A stretch of 64,000 nt of DNA, from the NCBI GenBank assembly GCA_033762275.1, contig JANRLU010000269.1, forward strand, positions 14,799 through 78,798, given 5' to 3'. This document shows, piece by piece, positions 33,881 through 43,060 of the stretch; position 1 is the stretch's first letter, and every line of letters starts with the position of its first letter. A model generated the notes under the pieces. The model did no database searches and was not told the DNA's origin. It saw only the letters and a program-made list of their open reading frames with translations. A program made the position numbers and the translations under genes. Origin of the DNA: Raineya sp033762275. Lineage in GTDB: Bacteria > Bacteroidota > Bacteroidia > Cytophagales > Thermonemataceae.

Positions 33881-34429
33881 TTACTGATTTTCTTCACTTC
33901 TGAAAGTTTTCATATAGGCTTCTCCAATAGAAAATAATCCAAAATGTTTGCGGTAAGAGTTAAATAAATTATGGGTATTTTCATCATAGATTTCGGCTAA
34001 AGCGGTCATCATTTTAGCTTTGATATGTATGTCTCTTTTAAAAATCTCCAAAATATTTACTTGGGGGATAACATACAAGGAGGCTTCTGGAGAGCGAATA
34101 ATTGCATTATAGACTCGTTCGCTTTCTTGTATAAGTGCATTTAAGCCAATAGCCATGTATTTTTTGGCGATGGCTAAGGTTTCAAAATCATTTGCCAAAT
34201 CCAGTGTGAGTTCTACATTCCCCGAATGTACAATGTAGAGAGCTTGTCCTGGGTCGTTTCTGAAAAAAACTACTTCATTTTGCTTATACTCCCTAAGATG
34301 CATAAAAGGAATAAAATCCTCTAATTCTTTGGGGCTTAGTTTCTCAAAAAGACGAACCTTTCTGAAAAAGGCAAAAATCTCTAATTCTTTCTTACTATAA
34401 ACCTTCCTAAAAGGGTTAATAAATCTCAT
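33881..34429 (-). CDS. Cyclic-nucleotide-binding domain protein without a DNA-binding domain
   Basis: 182 residues. A single cNMP-binding beta barrel (LFEKLSPKELEDFIPFMHLREY...EVVFFRNDPGQALYIVHSGNVEL) followed by helices. The phosphate-binding cassette is not obvious (GLNALIQESERVYNAI in place of GE...RxA). No helix-turn-helix is seen, so it is not a CRP-type regulator. It is 13 nt after tilS. Role unknown. Confidence 0.75.
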   Translation of the reverse strand: MRFINPFRKVYSKKELEIFAFFRKVRLFEKLSPKELEDFIPFMHLREYKQNEVVFFRNDPGQALYIVHSGNVELTLDLANDFETLAIAKKYMAIGLNALIQESERVYNAIIRSPEASLYVIPQVNILEIFKRDIHIKAKMMTALAEIYDENTHNLFNSYRKHFGLFSIGEAYMKTFRSEENQ

Positions 34430-34442
34430 AAAACACTTGTAA

Positions 34443-35756
34443 TTAAAGCGATTGGTAACGAATCTGCAATATGAGTTTGCTCTGAGTTTTCACACAAAAC
34501 TCATTGCTACTTCGCAGACCTGCCAAATATACAATTTCGTTTTTAGAAAGTACTACAAAAATTCTATTTTTTATGTTTTTCGGGATTTTAGCATCTATCA
34601 AAAAATCACTTACTTTTTTATTTTTTTTCATTCCAAAAGGTACAAACTTCTCGCCTTGCTGCCACAAACGAATTTTGAGTGGGAGGGTCAGTTTTTCATA
34701 ATCTAGGTAAGCGATGTGCGTATTTTTTTCTAAGTATTCAAAATTTTTATTTTCAATAATTTTTGTTTCTATGCTAAAAAAATCAGTTTGTAGGCTCGCA
34801 TTGATAGGTACTTCAAAAATGTCGGTTGGTCGGTTTTGATAACTAATCGGGCAGATGACGATTTGTTTTCTATCCAACACAGCCCAATATTTTTTAGAAA
34901 AAAAGTCCTTTCCCGAATGTTGGGAAGCCAACATTTGTTCAGATTGCTGAAGTGTAAATCCATATTTACGGAGTAGCTCATACAAAGCTACAAAAGAATG
35001 AATATGATTAGTATTTAAAAAAATGCATTTATTTTCTTTGTGTATGTATTTTTTTTTGATTTTTTGGAAATATAACTGATAAATATGCTCAGTATATTGT
35101 AGTTTTGAGCTATTTCGCTGAAAACTTGTTAGCAAATCTGGGTTGAGTTCTTTTAGTAAAGGAATCACTTTTTTTCTTATGAAATTTCTTTTGTATTTTG
35201 TGAGTGTATTGGAGCTATCTTCCAACCAAAAAATATTCTCTTTTTGAGCAAAATCAATGATTTCTTGTTTATTGGCAAAAAGTAGAGGTCGGATAAGCCT
35301 ATTTTTTTTTGCTAAAATTCCTCTCAAACCAGCGATTCCACTGCCGCGAACTAAATTGAGCAGGGCTGTTTCCAAGCTGTCGTCAAGGTGGTGGGCAGTG
35401 GCGATATAGTCGTATTGATATGTTTGGCGAATTTCCTCAAAAAAGGCGTAACGGAGTTTGCGTGCCGCCATCTGGATAGAAATACCTTCGGCTTGGGCAA
35501 AAGTCAAGGTGTCAAACTTTCTATAATAAAAAGGAATTTGGCGTTCTTGGGCTAAATTTTTTATGAAAATACCTTCTTCTTCGGCTTCAGGACGTAAAGA
35601 AAAATTACAATGAATGATGCCAAAAGGTAGTTTTGCCAAAATAAATAAATGTAACATCACCATCGAATCAATGCCCGTGCTTACTGCCAAAAGCGTTTTT
35701 TCGTTGGGTTCAAGAAGGTTTTTTTCACGCAGAAACTTTTGAAAAGAAGCGAACAT
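34443..35756 (-). CDS. tilS: tRNA(Ile)-lysidine synthase TilS
   Basis: Modifies C34 of the CAU-anticodon tRNA-Ile to lysidine. The 437 residues have the PP-loop at the N-terminus (STGIDS, 26-31; the usual form is SGGxDS, so Gly-to-Thr), HHLDDSLETALLNLVRGSG, and EDSSN...RNFIRKKVIPLLKELNP. The C-terminal TilS domain (LRLWQQGEKFVPFGMKKNKKVSDFLIDAKIP-like) is present. The single PP-loop change is small. Divergent from menG. Confidence 0.93.
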   Translation of the reverse strand: MFASFQKFLREKNLLEPNEKTLLAVSTGIDSMVMLHLFILAKLPFGIIHCNFSLRPEAEEEGIFIKNLAQERQIPFYYRKFDTLTFAQAEGISIQMAARKLRYAFFEEIRQTYQYDYIATAHHLDDSLETALLNLVRGSGIAGLRGILAKKNRLIRPLLFANKQEIIDFAQKENIFWLEDSSNTLTKYKRNFIRKKVIPLLKELNPDLLTSFQRNSSKLQYTEHIYQLYFQKIKKKYIHKENKCIFLNTNHIHSFVALYELLRKYGFTLQQSEQMLASQHSGKDFFSKKYWAVLDRKQIVICPISYQNRPTDIFEVPINASLQTDFFSIETKIIENKNFEYLEKNTHIAYLDYEKLTLPLKIRLWQQGEKFVPFGMKKNKKVSDFLIDAKIPKNIKNRIFVVLSKNEIVYLAGLRSSNEFCVKTQSKLILQIRYQSL

Positions 35757-35859
35757 TCTACAAAATTAAAATTTTGCTATTATATTTGCTGAAATTTACT
35801 AATTCTATTCACAAACAAAAAGATTTGGCAAGCGGTTTGTGTTTTATATCAAAAAAATT

Positions 35860-36585
35860 ATGACTGTACTTCCTTACCAACAAAAAAATAAAGGCAAAAA
35901 AGAACAAGTAGCCGAAATGTTTGATAATATTTCGCCCAAATATGATTTATTAAATCGTGTTTTGAGTGTTGGCATTGATATTTTGTGGCGAAAAAGGGCT
36001 CTTTCCTACCTCAAAGCGGATAAACCTAAATTGATGTTGGATATAGCAACAGGTACAGGTGATTTTGCTTTGGAGGCTTACAAACAATTACAGCCCGAAA
36101 AAATTATTGGGGTGGATATTTCGGAGGGAATGCTCGCTTTTGGCAAAGAGAAAATCAAACAGAGAAGTTTAACCAATAAAATAGAACTGCAAACGGGTGA
36201 TTCGGAACGATTGTTGTTTGAAGATAATACTTTTGATGCCGTTATTGTGGCTTTTGGAGTAAGAAATTTTGAAAATTTGGAAAAAGGCTTGGCGGATATG
36301 CTGCGAGTATTGAAGAAAGGCGGAAAAGTCGTGATTTTGGAGTTTTCAAAGCCTAAAAGATTTCCAATAAAGCAAGTCTATAATTTTTATTTCAAAAATA
36401 TTTTACCCAATATTGGTAAGTTAGTTTCCAAAGATAACCGAGCCTACACCTATTTGCCAGAATCTGTACAGGCTTTCCCTGAAGGAAAAGAGTTTTTGGA
36501 TATTCTAAAAAAAGTGGGCTTTGGTGAGCCTAAACAAGAAAAGTTGAGTTTTGGTATTAGCTCTATTTATGTAGCTCAAAAGTAA
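35860..36585 (+). CDS. menG: Demethylmenaquinone methyltransferase MenG/UbiE
   Basis: Last step of menaquinone synthesis. The 241 residues begin at the ATG at 35860 (an upstream GTG at 35839 is not needed) and show QVAEMFDNISPKYDLLNRVLSVGIDILWR, SAM motif LDIATGTGDFA, GDSERLLFEDNTFD and AFGVRNFENLEKGL. With the thioesterase and menF downstream, the locus serves the menaquinone branch; porT lies inside this set. Confidence 0.95.
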   Translation: MTVLPYQQKNKGKKEQVAEMFDNISPKYDLLNRVLSVGIDILWRKRALSYLKADKPKLMLDIATGTGDFALEAYKQLQPEKIIGVDISEGMLAFGKEKIKQRSLTNKIELQTGDSERLLFEDNTFDAVIVAFGVRNFENLEKGLADMLRVLKKGGKVVILEFSKPKRFPIKQVYNFYFKNILPNIGKLVSKDNRAYTYLPESVQAFPEGKEFLDILKKVGFGEPKQEKLSFGISSIYVAQK

Positions 36586-36603
36586 AATTTATCCCATAAA
36601 AAT

Positions 36604-37284
36604 ATGAAAATCAAATTTTTGTTTCCTGTTTTTTTATCTTTTGCCTTTATTCATTCCATTTTTGCTCAGAGTCACGTAAGGCATTTAGAGAATTATGATG
36701 AGAAGCTATTTCATTTTGGCTTTGTTGTAGGTTTAAACCAGACTTGGTTTAATATGAAAACTAACGATAACTATAACGGCAGCAGTTTTGTAGCTCATAC
36801 GAAAGTTTCTACGGGCTTTTCGGTGGGGCTTTCGGCAGCTTTGCAACCTAACGAGTTATTAGCTATACGTTTTTCACCTACGGCTGTTTTTGGGCAAAGA
36901 GCTATTGATTTTCAGGATTATGCTACAGGTACAACTACCAGCAAAGTGGTGGAAAGCACAACCGCAGAATTTCCTTTGCTCTTGAAAATAAAATCTTACA
37001 GAAGGCATAACGGCAGAATGTTTATGTTGGTGGGCATCAAACCTTCTTTCTCTCTGGCAAGCAAATCAGCCAAGGAAGAAGAACGTATCAGAGTGAGTAG
37101 TACAGATGTTGCGATTGAGTACGGATTTGGTTTTGAGAAATTTAATGAGATGTTCAAATTTGCTCCAGAGATTCGTTTTTCTCACGGTTTGAAAAATGTA
37201 TTGCAGTTAGATGAAAATATTTATAGCCAACAAATAGGCAAACTTACCAATCATAGTGTTTCACTTTATTTATTTTTTGAATAA
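36604..37284 (+). CDS. porT: PorT/SprT-type outer membrane protein of the type IX secretion system
   Basis: 226 residues, signal peptide ending IFAQ, then an eight-stranded barrel pattern: FHFGFVVGLNQTWFNMK, STGFSVGLSAALQPNELLAIRFSPTAVFGQR, FPLLLKIKS and a terminal SLYLFFE. The position directly after menG/ubiE is the known genomic neighbourhood of porT in many Bacteroidota. PorT is needed for T9SS export and gliding. It fits with the sorting-domain cargo at 21.5-23 kb. It overlaps the next gene by 1 nt. Confidence 0.82.
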   Translation: MKIKFLFPVFLSFAFIHSIFAQSHVRHLENYDEKLFHFGFVVGLNQTWFNMKTNDNYNGSSFVAHTKVSTGFSVGLSAALQPNELLAIRFSPTAVFGQRAIDFQDYATGTTTSKVVESTTAEFPLLLKIKSYRRHNGRMFMLVGIKPSFSLASKSAKEEERIRVSSTDVAIEYGFGFEKFNEMFKFAPEIRFSHGLKNVLQLDENIYSQQIGKLTNHSVSLYLFFE

Positions 37285-37715
37285 TGATGACTTCAGAAGA
37301 ATTGATAAAAGCCATTAACCAACGCCAAAAAGGTTCTATGTCTGAGTTTTTGGGAGTAGAATTTTTGGAGGCAGGAAAAGATTTTTTGACGGCACGAATG
37401 CCTGTAGATGAGCGTACAATACAACCAATGGGGATTCTCCATGGTGGAGCCTCTGTGGTACTCGCCGAAACATTAGGCAGTGTTGCCGCTAATTTTGTAG
37501 TTGATAATACGAAGTATTATTGTGTTGGTTTAGATATCAATGCCAATCATATAAGAAGTATCGTAAAAGGAAATTGGGTCTATGGAAAAGCAGTAGCTTT
37601 GCATTTAGGCAAAACTACCCAAGTTTGGGAAATAAAACTTAGCAACGAACAAGGGCAACTCACTTGTATCAGTAGGCTTACTATGGCAGTTTTGGAAAGA
37701 AAAAATCCTGCTTAG
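37284..37715 (+). CDS. menI: Hot-dog thioesterase, probable 1,4-dihydroxy-2-naphthoyl-CoA hydrolase
   Basis: 143 residues of the PaaI/YdiI hot-dog family: VDERTIQPMGILHGGASVVLAETLGSVAAN, where the Asp/Glu-type catalytic residue is in the helix after HGG, and GLDINANHIRS. Between porT and menF it likely removes CoA from the menaquinone precursor. The symbol is context-based. Start: ATG at 37284 overlapping the porT stop, or the adjacent ATG at 37287. Confidence 0.78.
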   Translation: MMTSEELIKAINQRQKGSMSEFLGVEFLEAGKDFLTARMPVDERTIQPMGILHGGASVVLAETLGSVAANFVVDNTKYYCVGLDINANHIRSIVKGNWVYGKAVALHLGKTTQVWEIKLSNEQGQLTCISRLTMAVLERKNPA

Positions 37716-37718
37716 AGA

Positions 37719-38930
37719 ATGGAAAAAATTGCAAAGGCAAGATCTATCGCAGCAACTTATGTTACGGAGGCTTTTGAGTGGGCTTGTGAGCATAACTTTG
37801 CAACAGCTATTTGGCGATTGCCTAAGCAAAAACAACTTAAGACCATTATAGATTTTTCTGAAAATATCAGTTTGGAAAAACTTGATGTAGAAACAGCCCA
37901 AACAGGTTTCGTATTTAGTCCTTTTCTCAACAAAATAGAAAACGCAGAAGGTTTAAAACTCATAAAGGCTTATTTTATAAAGGCTATGAGTATTTTTGAT
38001 GAAAATCTCAAAGACTTGCCTGATGAAAAATTGGCAAAAGATGAGCCAGAGAAAAATTTATTGGCTTATTTAAAAAACTTCAGAAAACGAACCGAGTTAT
38101 CATTACCAAAAGTTCAACTTTCGCAAAACAATTCTGAAAGTCATATTCGTTTGGTAGAAAAAGCTGTAAAGGCTATCAAAAAAGGTGATTTTCAAAAGAT
38201 AGTGATTTCCAGAAAGCAAACTGTTTGCTTTGAGCATACAAATTGGTCTGTTACAGATGTAGTGAAAAAATTAGCTGAACTCTACCCTGATGCCCTTATT
38301 TCGGCTGTTTTTATCCCAAATGTGGGGCTTTGGATAGGAGCAAGCCCCGAAATACTCGTTAGTCTTGATAAAAATCAGATTTTTAGGACAATGGCTTTGG
38401 CTGGTACGCAAGTTTTGCCTCCCCAAACACCGCTTTCTGAAGTATTTTGGACACAAAAAGAGATAGAAGAGCAGGCTCTCGTAAGCAGATATATTATCAA
38501 TGCCTTTAAAAAAATTAGACTTAGAGAATTTGAAGAGGAGGGACCCCGAACGGTACAGGCTGGAAATTTAGTCCATTTACGTACAGATTTTTGGGTAGAT
38601 TTGAAGGAAGTGGCATACCCCAATTTGTTGGGGGTGATGTTAGCTTTACTGCATCCTACTTCTGCTGTCTGTGGAATGCCTAAAGAAGAAAGCCTCCAAT
38701 TTCTTGCAGAACACGAAGGCTATGATAGGAGTTTTTATAGTGGCTTTTTGGGGCAAATTAATTTTGATAAAGAAACTCAAATATTTGTCAATCTGCGTTG
38801 TATGGAAATTCTTTCCAAAACAGAAGCTTTTTTGTATGCGGGCGGAGGTATCACAGAAAACTCCAAACCACAAAAAGAATGGCAAGAAACCATAGCCAAA
38901 ATGCAAACAATTCTCAAGGCTTTTGACTAA
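37719..38930 (+). CDS. menF: Isochorismate synthase MenF
   Basis: Converts chorismate to isochorismate, the entry of menaquinone synthesis. 403 residues with a chorismate-binding C-terminal domain: FQKIVISRKQ, SAVFIPNVGLWIGASPEILVS, MALAGTQ, LLHPTSAVCGMPKEES, HEGYDRSFYSGFLG and YAGGGITENSKPQKEW. The set of motifs excludes TrpE. It begins 3 nt after the thioesterase and overlaps anmK (convergent) by 4 nt. Confidence 0.92.
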   Translation: MEKIAKARSIAATYVTEAFEWACEHNFATAIWRLPKQKQLKTIIDFSENISLEKLDVETAQTGFVFSPFLNKIENAEGLKLIKAYFIKAMSIFDENLKDLPDEKLAKDEPEKNLLAYLKNFRKRTELSLPKVQLSQNNSESHIRLVEKAVKAIKKGDFQKIVISRKQTVCFEHTNWSVTDVVKKLAELYPDALISAVFIPNVGLWIGASPEILVSLDKNQIFRTMALAGTQVLPPQTPLSEVFWTQKEIEEQALVSRYIINAFKKIRLREFEEEGPRTVQAGNLVHLRTDFWVDLKEVAYPNLLGVMLALLHPTSAVCGMPKEESLQFLAEHEGYDRSFYSGFLGQINFDKETQIFVNLRCMEILSKTEAFLYAGGGITENSKPQKEWQETIAKMQTILKAFD

Positions 38931-40105
38931 TTCGGCAGAGAAATCTTTCCCATACAAACGGCTGGATTTGTAAATTTTCCTTTCCCCAAACTTACTTTAC
39001 TTCCTGATAAGGTTTCGTTGGCTAAAATCGCAAATAAAGCAGCTTCTTTAGCTTGTGGGTCAAATCCCAAAACGTCAAATAACTGAACAGATAATTCTTG
39101 GCTTAATAATTTTATCAAAAAAGTATTAAAAGCTCCGCCGCCACTTACATAAATACTTGATTTTATGATATTTAACTGCTCTATAGCTCTCAAAATTCCT
39201 TTGGCTGTAAAGTGTGTAAGCGTACAAAGTAAATCCTCCGCAGCTATTTGTGGAGCAAGTTCTGAAATAATGTTTTCTACTAAAATTGGGCTAAAAGTTT
39301 CTTGCCCTGTAGTTTTTGGAAAATCTTGGCTAAAAAAATCTATTTCTAAGAGTTTATCAAGTAAAAATTCATTCAATAAACCGCTTTCGGCAATTTTACC
39401 TTCTGCATCAAAAGGGATATGATAGTATTTTTTTGCAAAATAATCTATTAGCGTGTTGCCTGCTCCTACGTCTGTGGCAAATACCTCATTGGCTTGCAAA
39501 GAAGATGGTAAATAAGTAAGATTGGCAATGCCACCAATATTAAGCAAAATTCTATTTTCTTGCTTAGAAGAAAATAAAAGATAATCTCCATACACAACCA
39601 AAGGAGCACCTTCGCCACCTGCGGCGATGTGCTTCTGCCTAAAATCGCTGAGGGTAATAATGCCTGTATGATAAGCAATTTGTTCAGCATCAGCGATTTG
39701 TAGCGTAGCATTTCCGAAAAAATCTATTTTGTGTAATCTTTTTGGAGCGTGAAAAATCGTTTGTCCATGGGAAGCAATACAATCAATTTCTTGAGGACTG
39801 ATGTGCCACTTTTTAAGCGTTTCTAAAATAATATCGGCATATAATTTGCCTAAAAATTGATGTAATAAAGTGAGTTTTTGCAAATTGATTTTTGTTTGAG
39901 CAAATATTTCTTTAATATTGTCTCGGATAAAGTCGTTGTAGGCAACAGTTTCAAAAGCAATAATTTGCAGATGACTTTGTAGCCCATAACCCGAAATCTG
40001 GCAAAGGGCAATATCTAATCCATCTAAAGAAGTACCAGACATTAAACCAATGATAAGTTTGGTTTTCTTTTGGCTGATGTGATATAGTTTATCTATTGCA
40101 TTCAT
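38927..40105 (-). CDS. anmK: Anhydro-N-acetylmuramic acid kinase AnmK
   Basis: Phosphorylates and opens 1,6-anhydroMurNAc during peptidoglycan recycling. The 392 residues contain the ATP-binding LIIGLMSGTSLDGLDIAL, ASHGQTIFHAPK, LNIGGIANLTYL, TDVGAGNTLIDYF and YVSGGGAFN. Length is normal. The 4-nt convergent overlap with menF leaves no room for a terminator on either side. Confidence 0.94.
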   Translation of the reverse strand: MNAIDKLYHISQKKTKLIIGLMSGTSLDGLDIALCQISGYGLQSHLQIIAFETVAYNDFIRDNIKEIFAQTKINLQKLTLLHQFLGKLYADIILETLKKWHISPQEIDCIASHGQTIFHAPKRLHKIDFFGNATLQIADAEQIAYHTGIITLSDFRQKHIAAGGEGAPLVVYGDYLLFSSKQENRILLNIGGIANLTYLPSSLQANEVFATDVGAGNTLIDYFAKKYYHIPFDAEGKIAESGLLNEFLLDKLLEIDFFSQDFPKTTGQETFSPILVENIISELAPQIAAEDLLCTLTHFTAKGILRAIEQLNIIKSSIYVSGGGAFNTFLIKLLSQELSVQLFDVLGFDPQAKEAALFAILANETLSGSKVSLGKGKFTNPAVCMGKISLPN

Positions 40106-40239
40106 TTTTAAATTAAGTTTTTGTTTATGAGGCTTTTATATTTTTTCTTTAAATTTTTAGGCTTAAAAAAAAGAAAAAAATTTTAAAATTTCTCAACAAA
40201 ATGTATTTTTCGCTGATTTTTCATTAAATACTTCGCTTT

Positions 40240-42903
40240 ATGGCTGACAAAATTTTAGATAAAAACTACAAATTCAAAGACTTATTAGTGTATTCTTCTA
40301 ATGAGAGTTTTGAGGGAAACAAGAAGAAGTATCGTCGTGTGTTTGAGAACAAAGAAACTACTTATATCTATGTAGAGCTATCCTTTTTTAATAAACTTTT
40401 TGACGAGGAGGATTGGGATACGAATATTGCTTTAAAGGCTTTCAAGCTCAATTCTGATGGGGGGCGTAAGGAATTATGTAATTTACCTATCAAAAAAACT
40501 ATCAAAAAAGACGAAAATATTGTTATTATCAGAGAAAGTTGGGGAAATGATGTAGCAGGTGATTTCTGGAAAAGAGGTGATTATGAATGGGAAGCTTATA
40601 TTGATAATGAAAAAGTAAGTTCCAGAAGATTTTATGTGGAAGAAGGCGGTTTGGTGCAAGGACAGGACAATCCTTATTTTGACGTAGACACTATCAAACT
40701 CTACAATGGTCCTTATGAAGGGCTTTCAGCTGATAAGCGTGTATATGTTACGCAATTTGATGCTCAAGAAACACAATATATCTTTGCTGAATTCTCTGTG
40801 AAGAATAGGCAAACAAAATCTTGGTATGCAGAAGTTTTCTTCAGATTTTACAATGATGCTGGGCAGCTAAAAGGCGAAACCTCCGAACTACGTTATGTAG
40901 CCCCTAATGAACAGACCTTTACCCTTACTTCAGGTTGGGGAGCTAATAACAAAGGGACTTGGTTCATAGATAAATATCGTTTGGAGGTAATTTTCATGGA
41001 TCAGTTGATTGCCGTTGTTCCTTTTGAGGTGGGTAATTCTTTTGTGGAAGGCTTCCCAACGGTACATAAACCAGAGGCAGGAAGTATTTTTACGGGCTTC
41101 TCTTCTACTAACAATCAGCAAAGAGAGCAATCATTGGAGGAAGTAATGCAAGAACTTCAAGAAATGATAGGGCTTGATAGTGTAAAAGAGAAAATCAAGG
41201 ATTATATGCACTATCTCAAATTCTTGAAGCTACGCCAAGACCAAGGATTTGAAGAGAGTACACAACTTAGTTTACACTCAGTATTTATGGGAAACCCTGG
41301 TACAGGAAAAACTACTTTGGCTAAAATGTTGGGTAAAATTTATCATAAAATGGGGCTTCTTTCTAAGGGTACAGTTTTAGAAGTAGGAAGACCAGAATTG
41401 GTAGGTAAATTTATCGGTCAAACTGCCCCTAAAGTGCAAGAAATGATAGAGAAAGCTCGCGGAGGCATTTTATTTATAGATGAGGCGTATTCTTTGGCTC
41501 GCAAAGGAGACCAAGATGGGCAGGATTTCGGAAAAGAAGTAATAGAAGTGCTTATCAAAGAAATGTCTGATGGGAAAGGTGATTTGGCTATTATCGTGGC
41601 TGGCTATCCTGCCGAAATGGATATTTTCTTGGATTCTAATCCAGGGCTAAAATCGCGTTTTAATCTGGTGTATAATTTCCCTGATTATCTACCACAAGAG
41701 CTGATGCAAATCTTAGATTTGAAAGCCCAAAAGAAAAACGTAGAGTTTACCACTGAAGCCAGAGATTATCTTAAAAAGCAACTTACAGAAGCTTATCGTA
41801 ATAGAGATAATGCGTTTGGTAATGCTCGTTTAGTTACTTCTTGGGTTGAGGAGGCAAAAATGAACTTGGGCTTACGTATTATGAAAAGTGGCAACACCGA
41901 AAATCTCACGGGGCAAGACCTCAAAATGATTACATTGGAAGATGTAAAAAATATCTTGAAGTCTAAAAAACCGGAAATTCCTGAAATTGGTGTTGATGAA
42001 GAGCTTTTGCACGAGGCAATGGACGAGCTTAACTTCCTGATAGGTATGCGGAGCGTGAAAGATGAAATTATTGAGTTGGTAAAATTGGTGCGTTTTTACA
42101 GAGAAACAGGCAAAGATGTACTCAATAAATTTTCTTTGCATACGGTATTTACAGGCAACCCTGGTACAGGTAAAACGACTGTTGCTCGTATTATTTCTAA
42201 GGTATATAAGGCTTTGGGAGTATTGGAGCGTGGGCATTGTATAGAAACGGATAGGCAGGGTTTGGTAGCGGGTTATGTAGGACAAACTGCTCTCAAAACC
42301 ACCGAAAAAATAAACCAAGCCTTAGGAGGCATTTTATTTATAGATGAAGCTTACGCCCTCACGCAAGGACACGAAAATGACTTTGGTAAAGAAGCAGTAG
42401 AAACCTTACTTAAGCAAATGGAAGATAAAAGAGGGCAATTTGCTGTTATTGTGGCGGGTTATCCTGATAATATGAAACAATTCCTGCAAGCTAACCCAGG
42501 TTTGGCTTCTCGCTTTGATATTACCATCAAATTTGATGATTATACGGTAGATGAACTCTTGGAAATAGCCATAGCCATGTTCAAACAAGAAAATCTTAAT
42601 TTAGATGAGGAGGCAATAAAACATCTGAAAGTCTATTTTGATTATTTGTATCAGAAGCGTGATAAGTTTTTTGGAAATGCTCGTACTGTAAGAAAAGTTG
42701 TTTCGCAAGCGGTTAAAAATCAGCATCTTAGAATGGCATCTATGCCTAAGGAGCAACGTAGCGAGGAAATGATACACACACTCATTGTTGATGACATCAA
42801 GGAGTTTAATGAAAATTTAGAGTCCTCGAATCAGGGTAGTGTAATAGGCTTCAAATTGGGAAACACGAATACTTCTGATGACAACAAACCCAAAAGCGAG
42901 TAA
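40240..42903 (+). CDS. Double AAA+ ATPase (CbbX/SpoVK type) with duplicated N-terminal domain
   Basis: 887 residues. Two similar ~125-residue beta-rich domains (about 11-140 and 150-270; FENKETTYIYVELSFF and FDAQETQYIFAEFS; ESWGNDVAGDFWKRGDYEWEAYI and SGWGANNKGTWFIDKYRLEVIF) precede two CbbX/SpoVK-class AAA+ modules. Module 1: GNPGTGKTT (Lys357), ILFIDEAYSLA (Asp414/Glu415). Module 2: GNPGTGKTT (Lys645), ILFIDEAYALT (Asp702/Glu703). Both carry full Walker A/B and 'FGNAR' sensor-2-like Arg. Likely a hexameric remodeller; substrate unknown. No Rubisco genes are near. Confidence 0.85.
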   Translation: MADKILDKNYKFKDLLVYSSNESFEGNKKKYRRVFENKETTYIYVELSFFNKLFDEEDWDTNIALKAFKLNSDGGRKELCNLPIKKTIKKDENIVIIRESWGNDVAGDFWKRGDYEWEAYIDNEKVSSRRFYVEEGGLVQGQDNPYFDVDTIKLYNGPYEGLSADKRVYVTQFDAQETQYIFAEFSVKNRQTKSWYAEVFFRFYNDAGQLKGETSELRYVAPNEQTFTLTSGWGANNKGTWFIDKYRLEVIFMDQLIAVVPFEVGNSFVEGFPTVHKPEAGSIFTGFSSTNNQQREQSLEEVMQELQEMIGLDSVKEKIKDYMHYLKFLKLRQDQGFEESTQLSLHSVFMGNPGTGKTTLAKMLGKIYHKMGLLSKGTVLEVGRPELVGKFIGQTAPKVQEMIEKARGGILFIDEAYSLARKGDQDGQDFGKEVIEVLIKEMSDGKGDLAIIVAGYPAEMDIFLDSNPGLKSRFNLVYNFPDYLPQELMQILDLKAQKKNVEFTTEARDYLKKQLTEAYRNRDNAFGNARLVTSWVEEAKMNLGLRIMKSGNTENLTGQDLKMITLEDVKNILKSKKPEIPEIGVDEELLHEAMDELNFLIGMRSVKDEIIELVKLVRFYRETGKDVLNKFSLHTVFTGNPGTGKTTVARIISKVYKALGVLERGHCIETDRQGLVAGYVGQTALKTTEKINQALGGILFIDEAYALTQGHENDFGKEAVETLLKQMEDKRGQFAVIVAGYPDNMKQFLQANPGLASRFDITIKFDDYTVDELLEIAIAMFKQENLNLDEEAIKHLKVYFDYLYQKRDKFFGNARTVRKVVSQAVKNQHLRMASMPKEQRSEEMIHTLIVDDIKEFNENLESSNQGSVIGFKLGNTNTSDDNKPKSE

Positions 42904-42921
42904 AAAATAATATCAATAGCT

Positions 42922-42959
42922 ATTCGGGAAGATGCAGTAGTACCTGCATCTTCCCGAAT
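42922..42959 (+). terminator. Intrinsic terminator after the double AAA+ gene
   Basis: 16-bp perfect stem (ATTCGGGAAGATGCAG with its complement), 6-nt loop. The T-run is weak. It separates the ATPase from the oxidase genes. Confidence 0.65.
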
Positions 42960-43060
42960 TTGCTAAAAATCTCAATCAAAGAAACTTTTTTTATGTAAAT
43001 TAGTTTTTATACTTGGAATCAATTTGATTGAGTATTCATCACATTTAAACAAAATTTTCT

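Noticed and set aside
34443..35756. TilS PP-loop change (STG for SGG) as inactivation
   Set aside because: A conservative loop change with all other motifs intact; tilS is essential, so function is probably kept.
40240..42903. CbbX label as evidence for Rubisco and autotrophy
   Set aside because: No Rubisco or Calvin-cycle genes in the window; the AAA+ family is broader.
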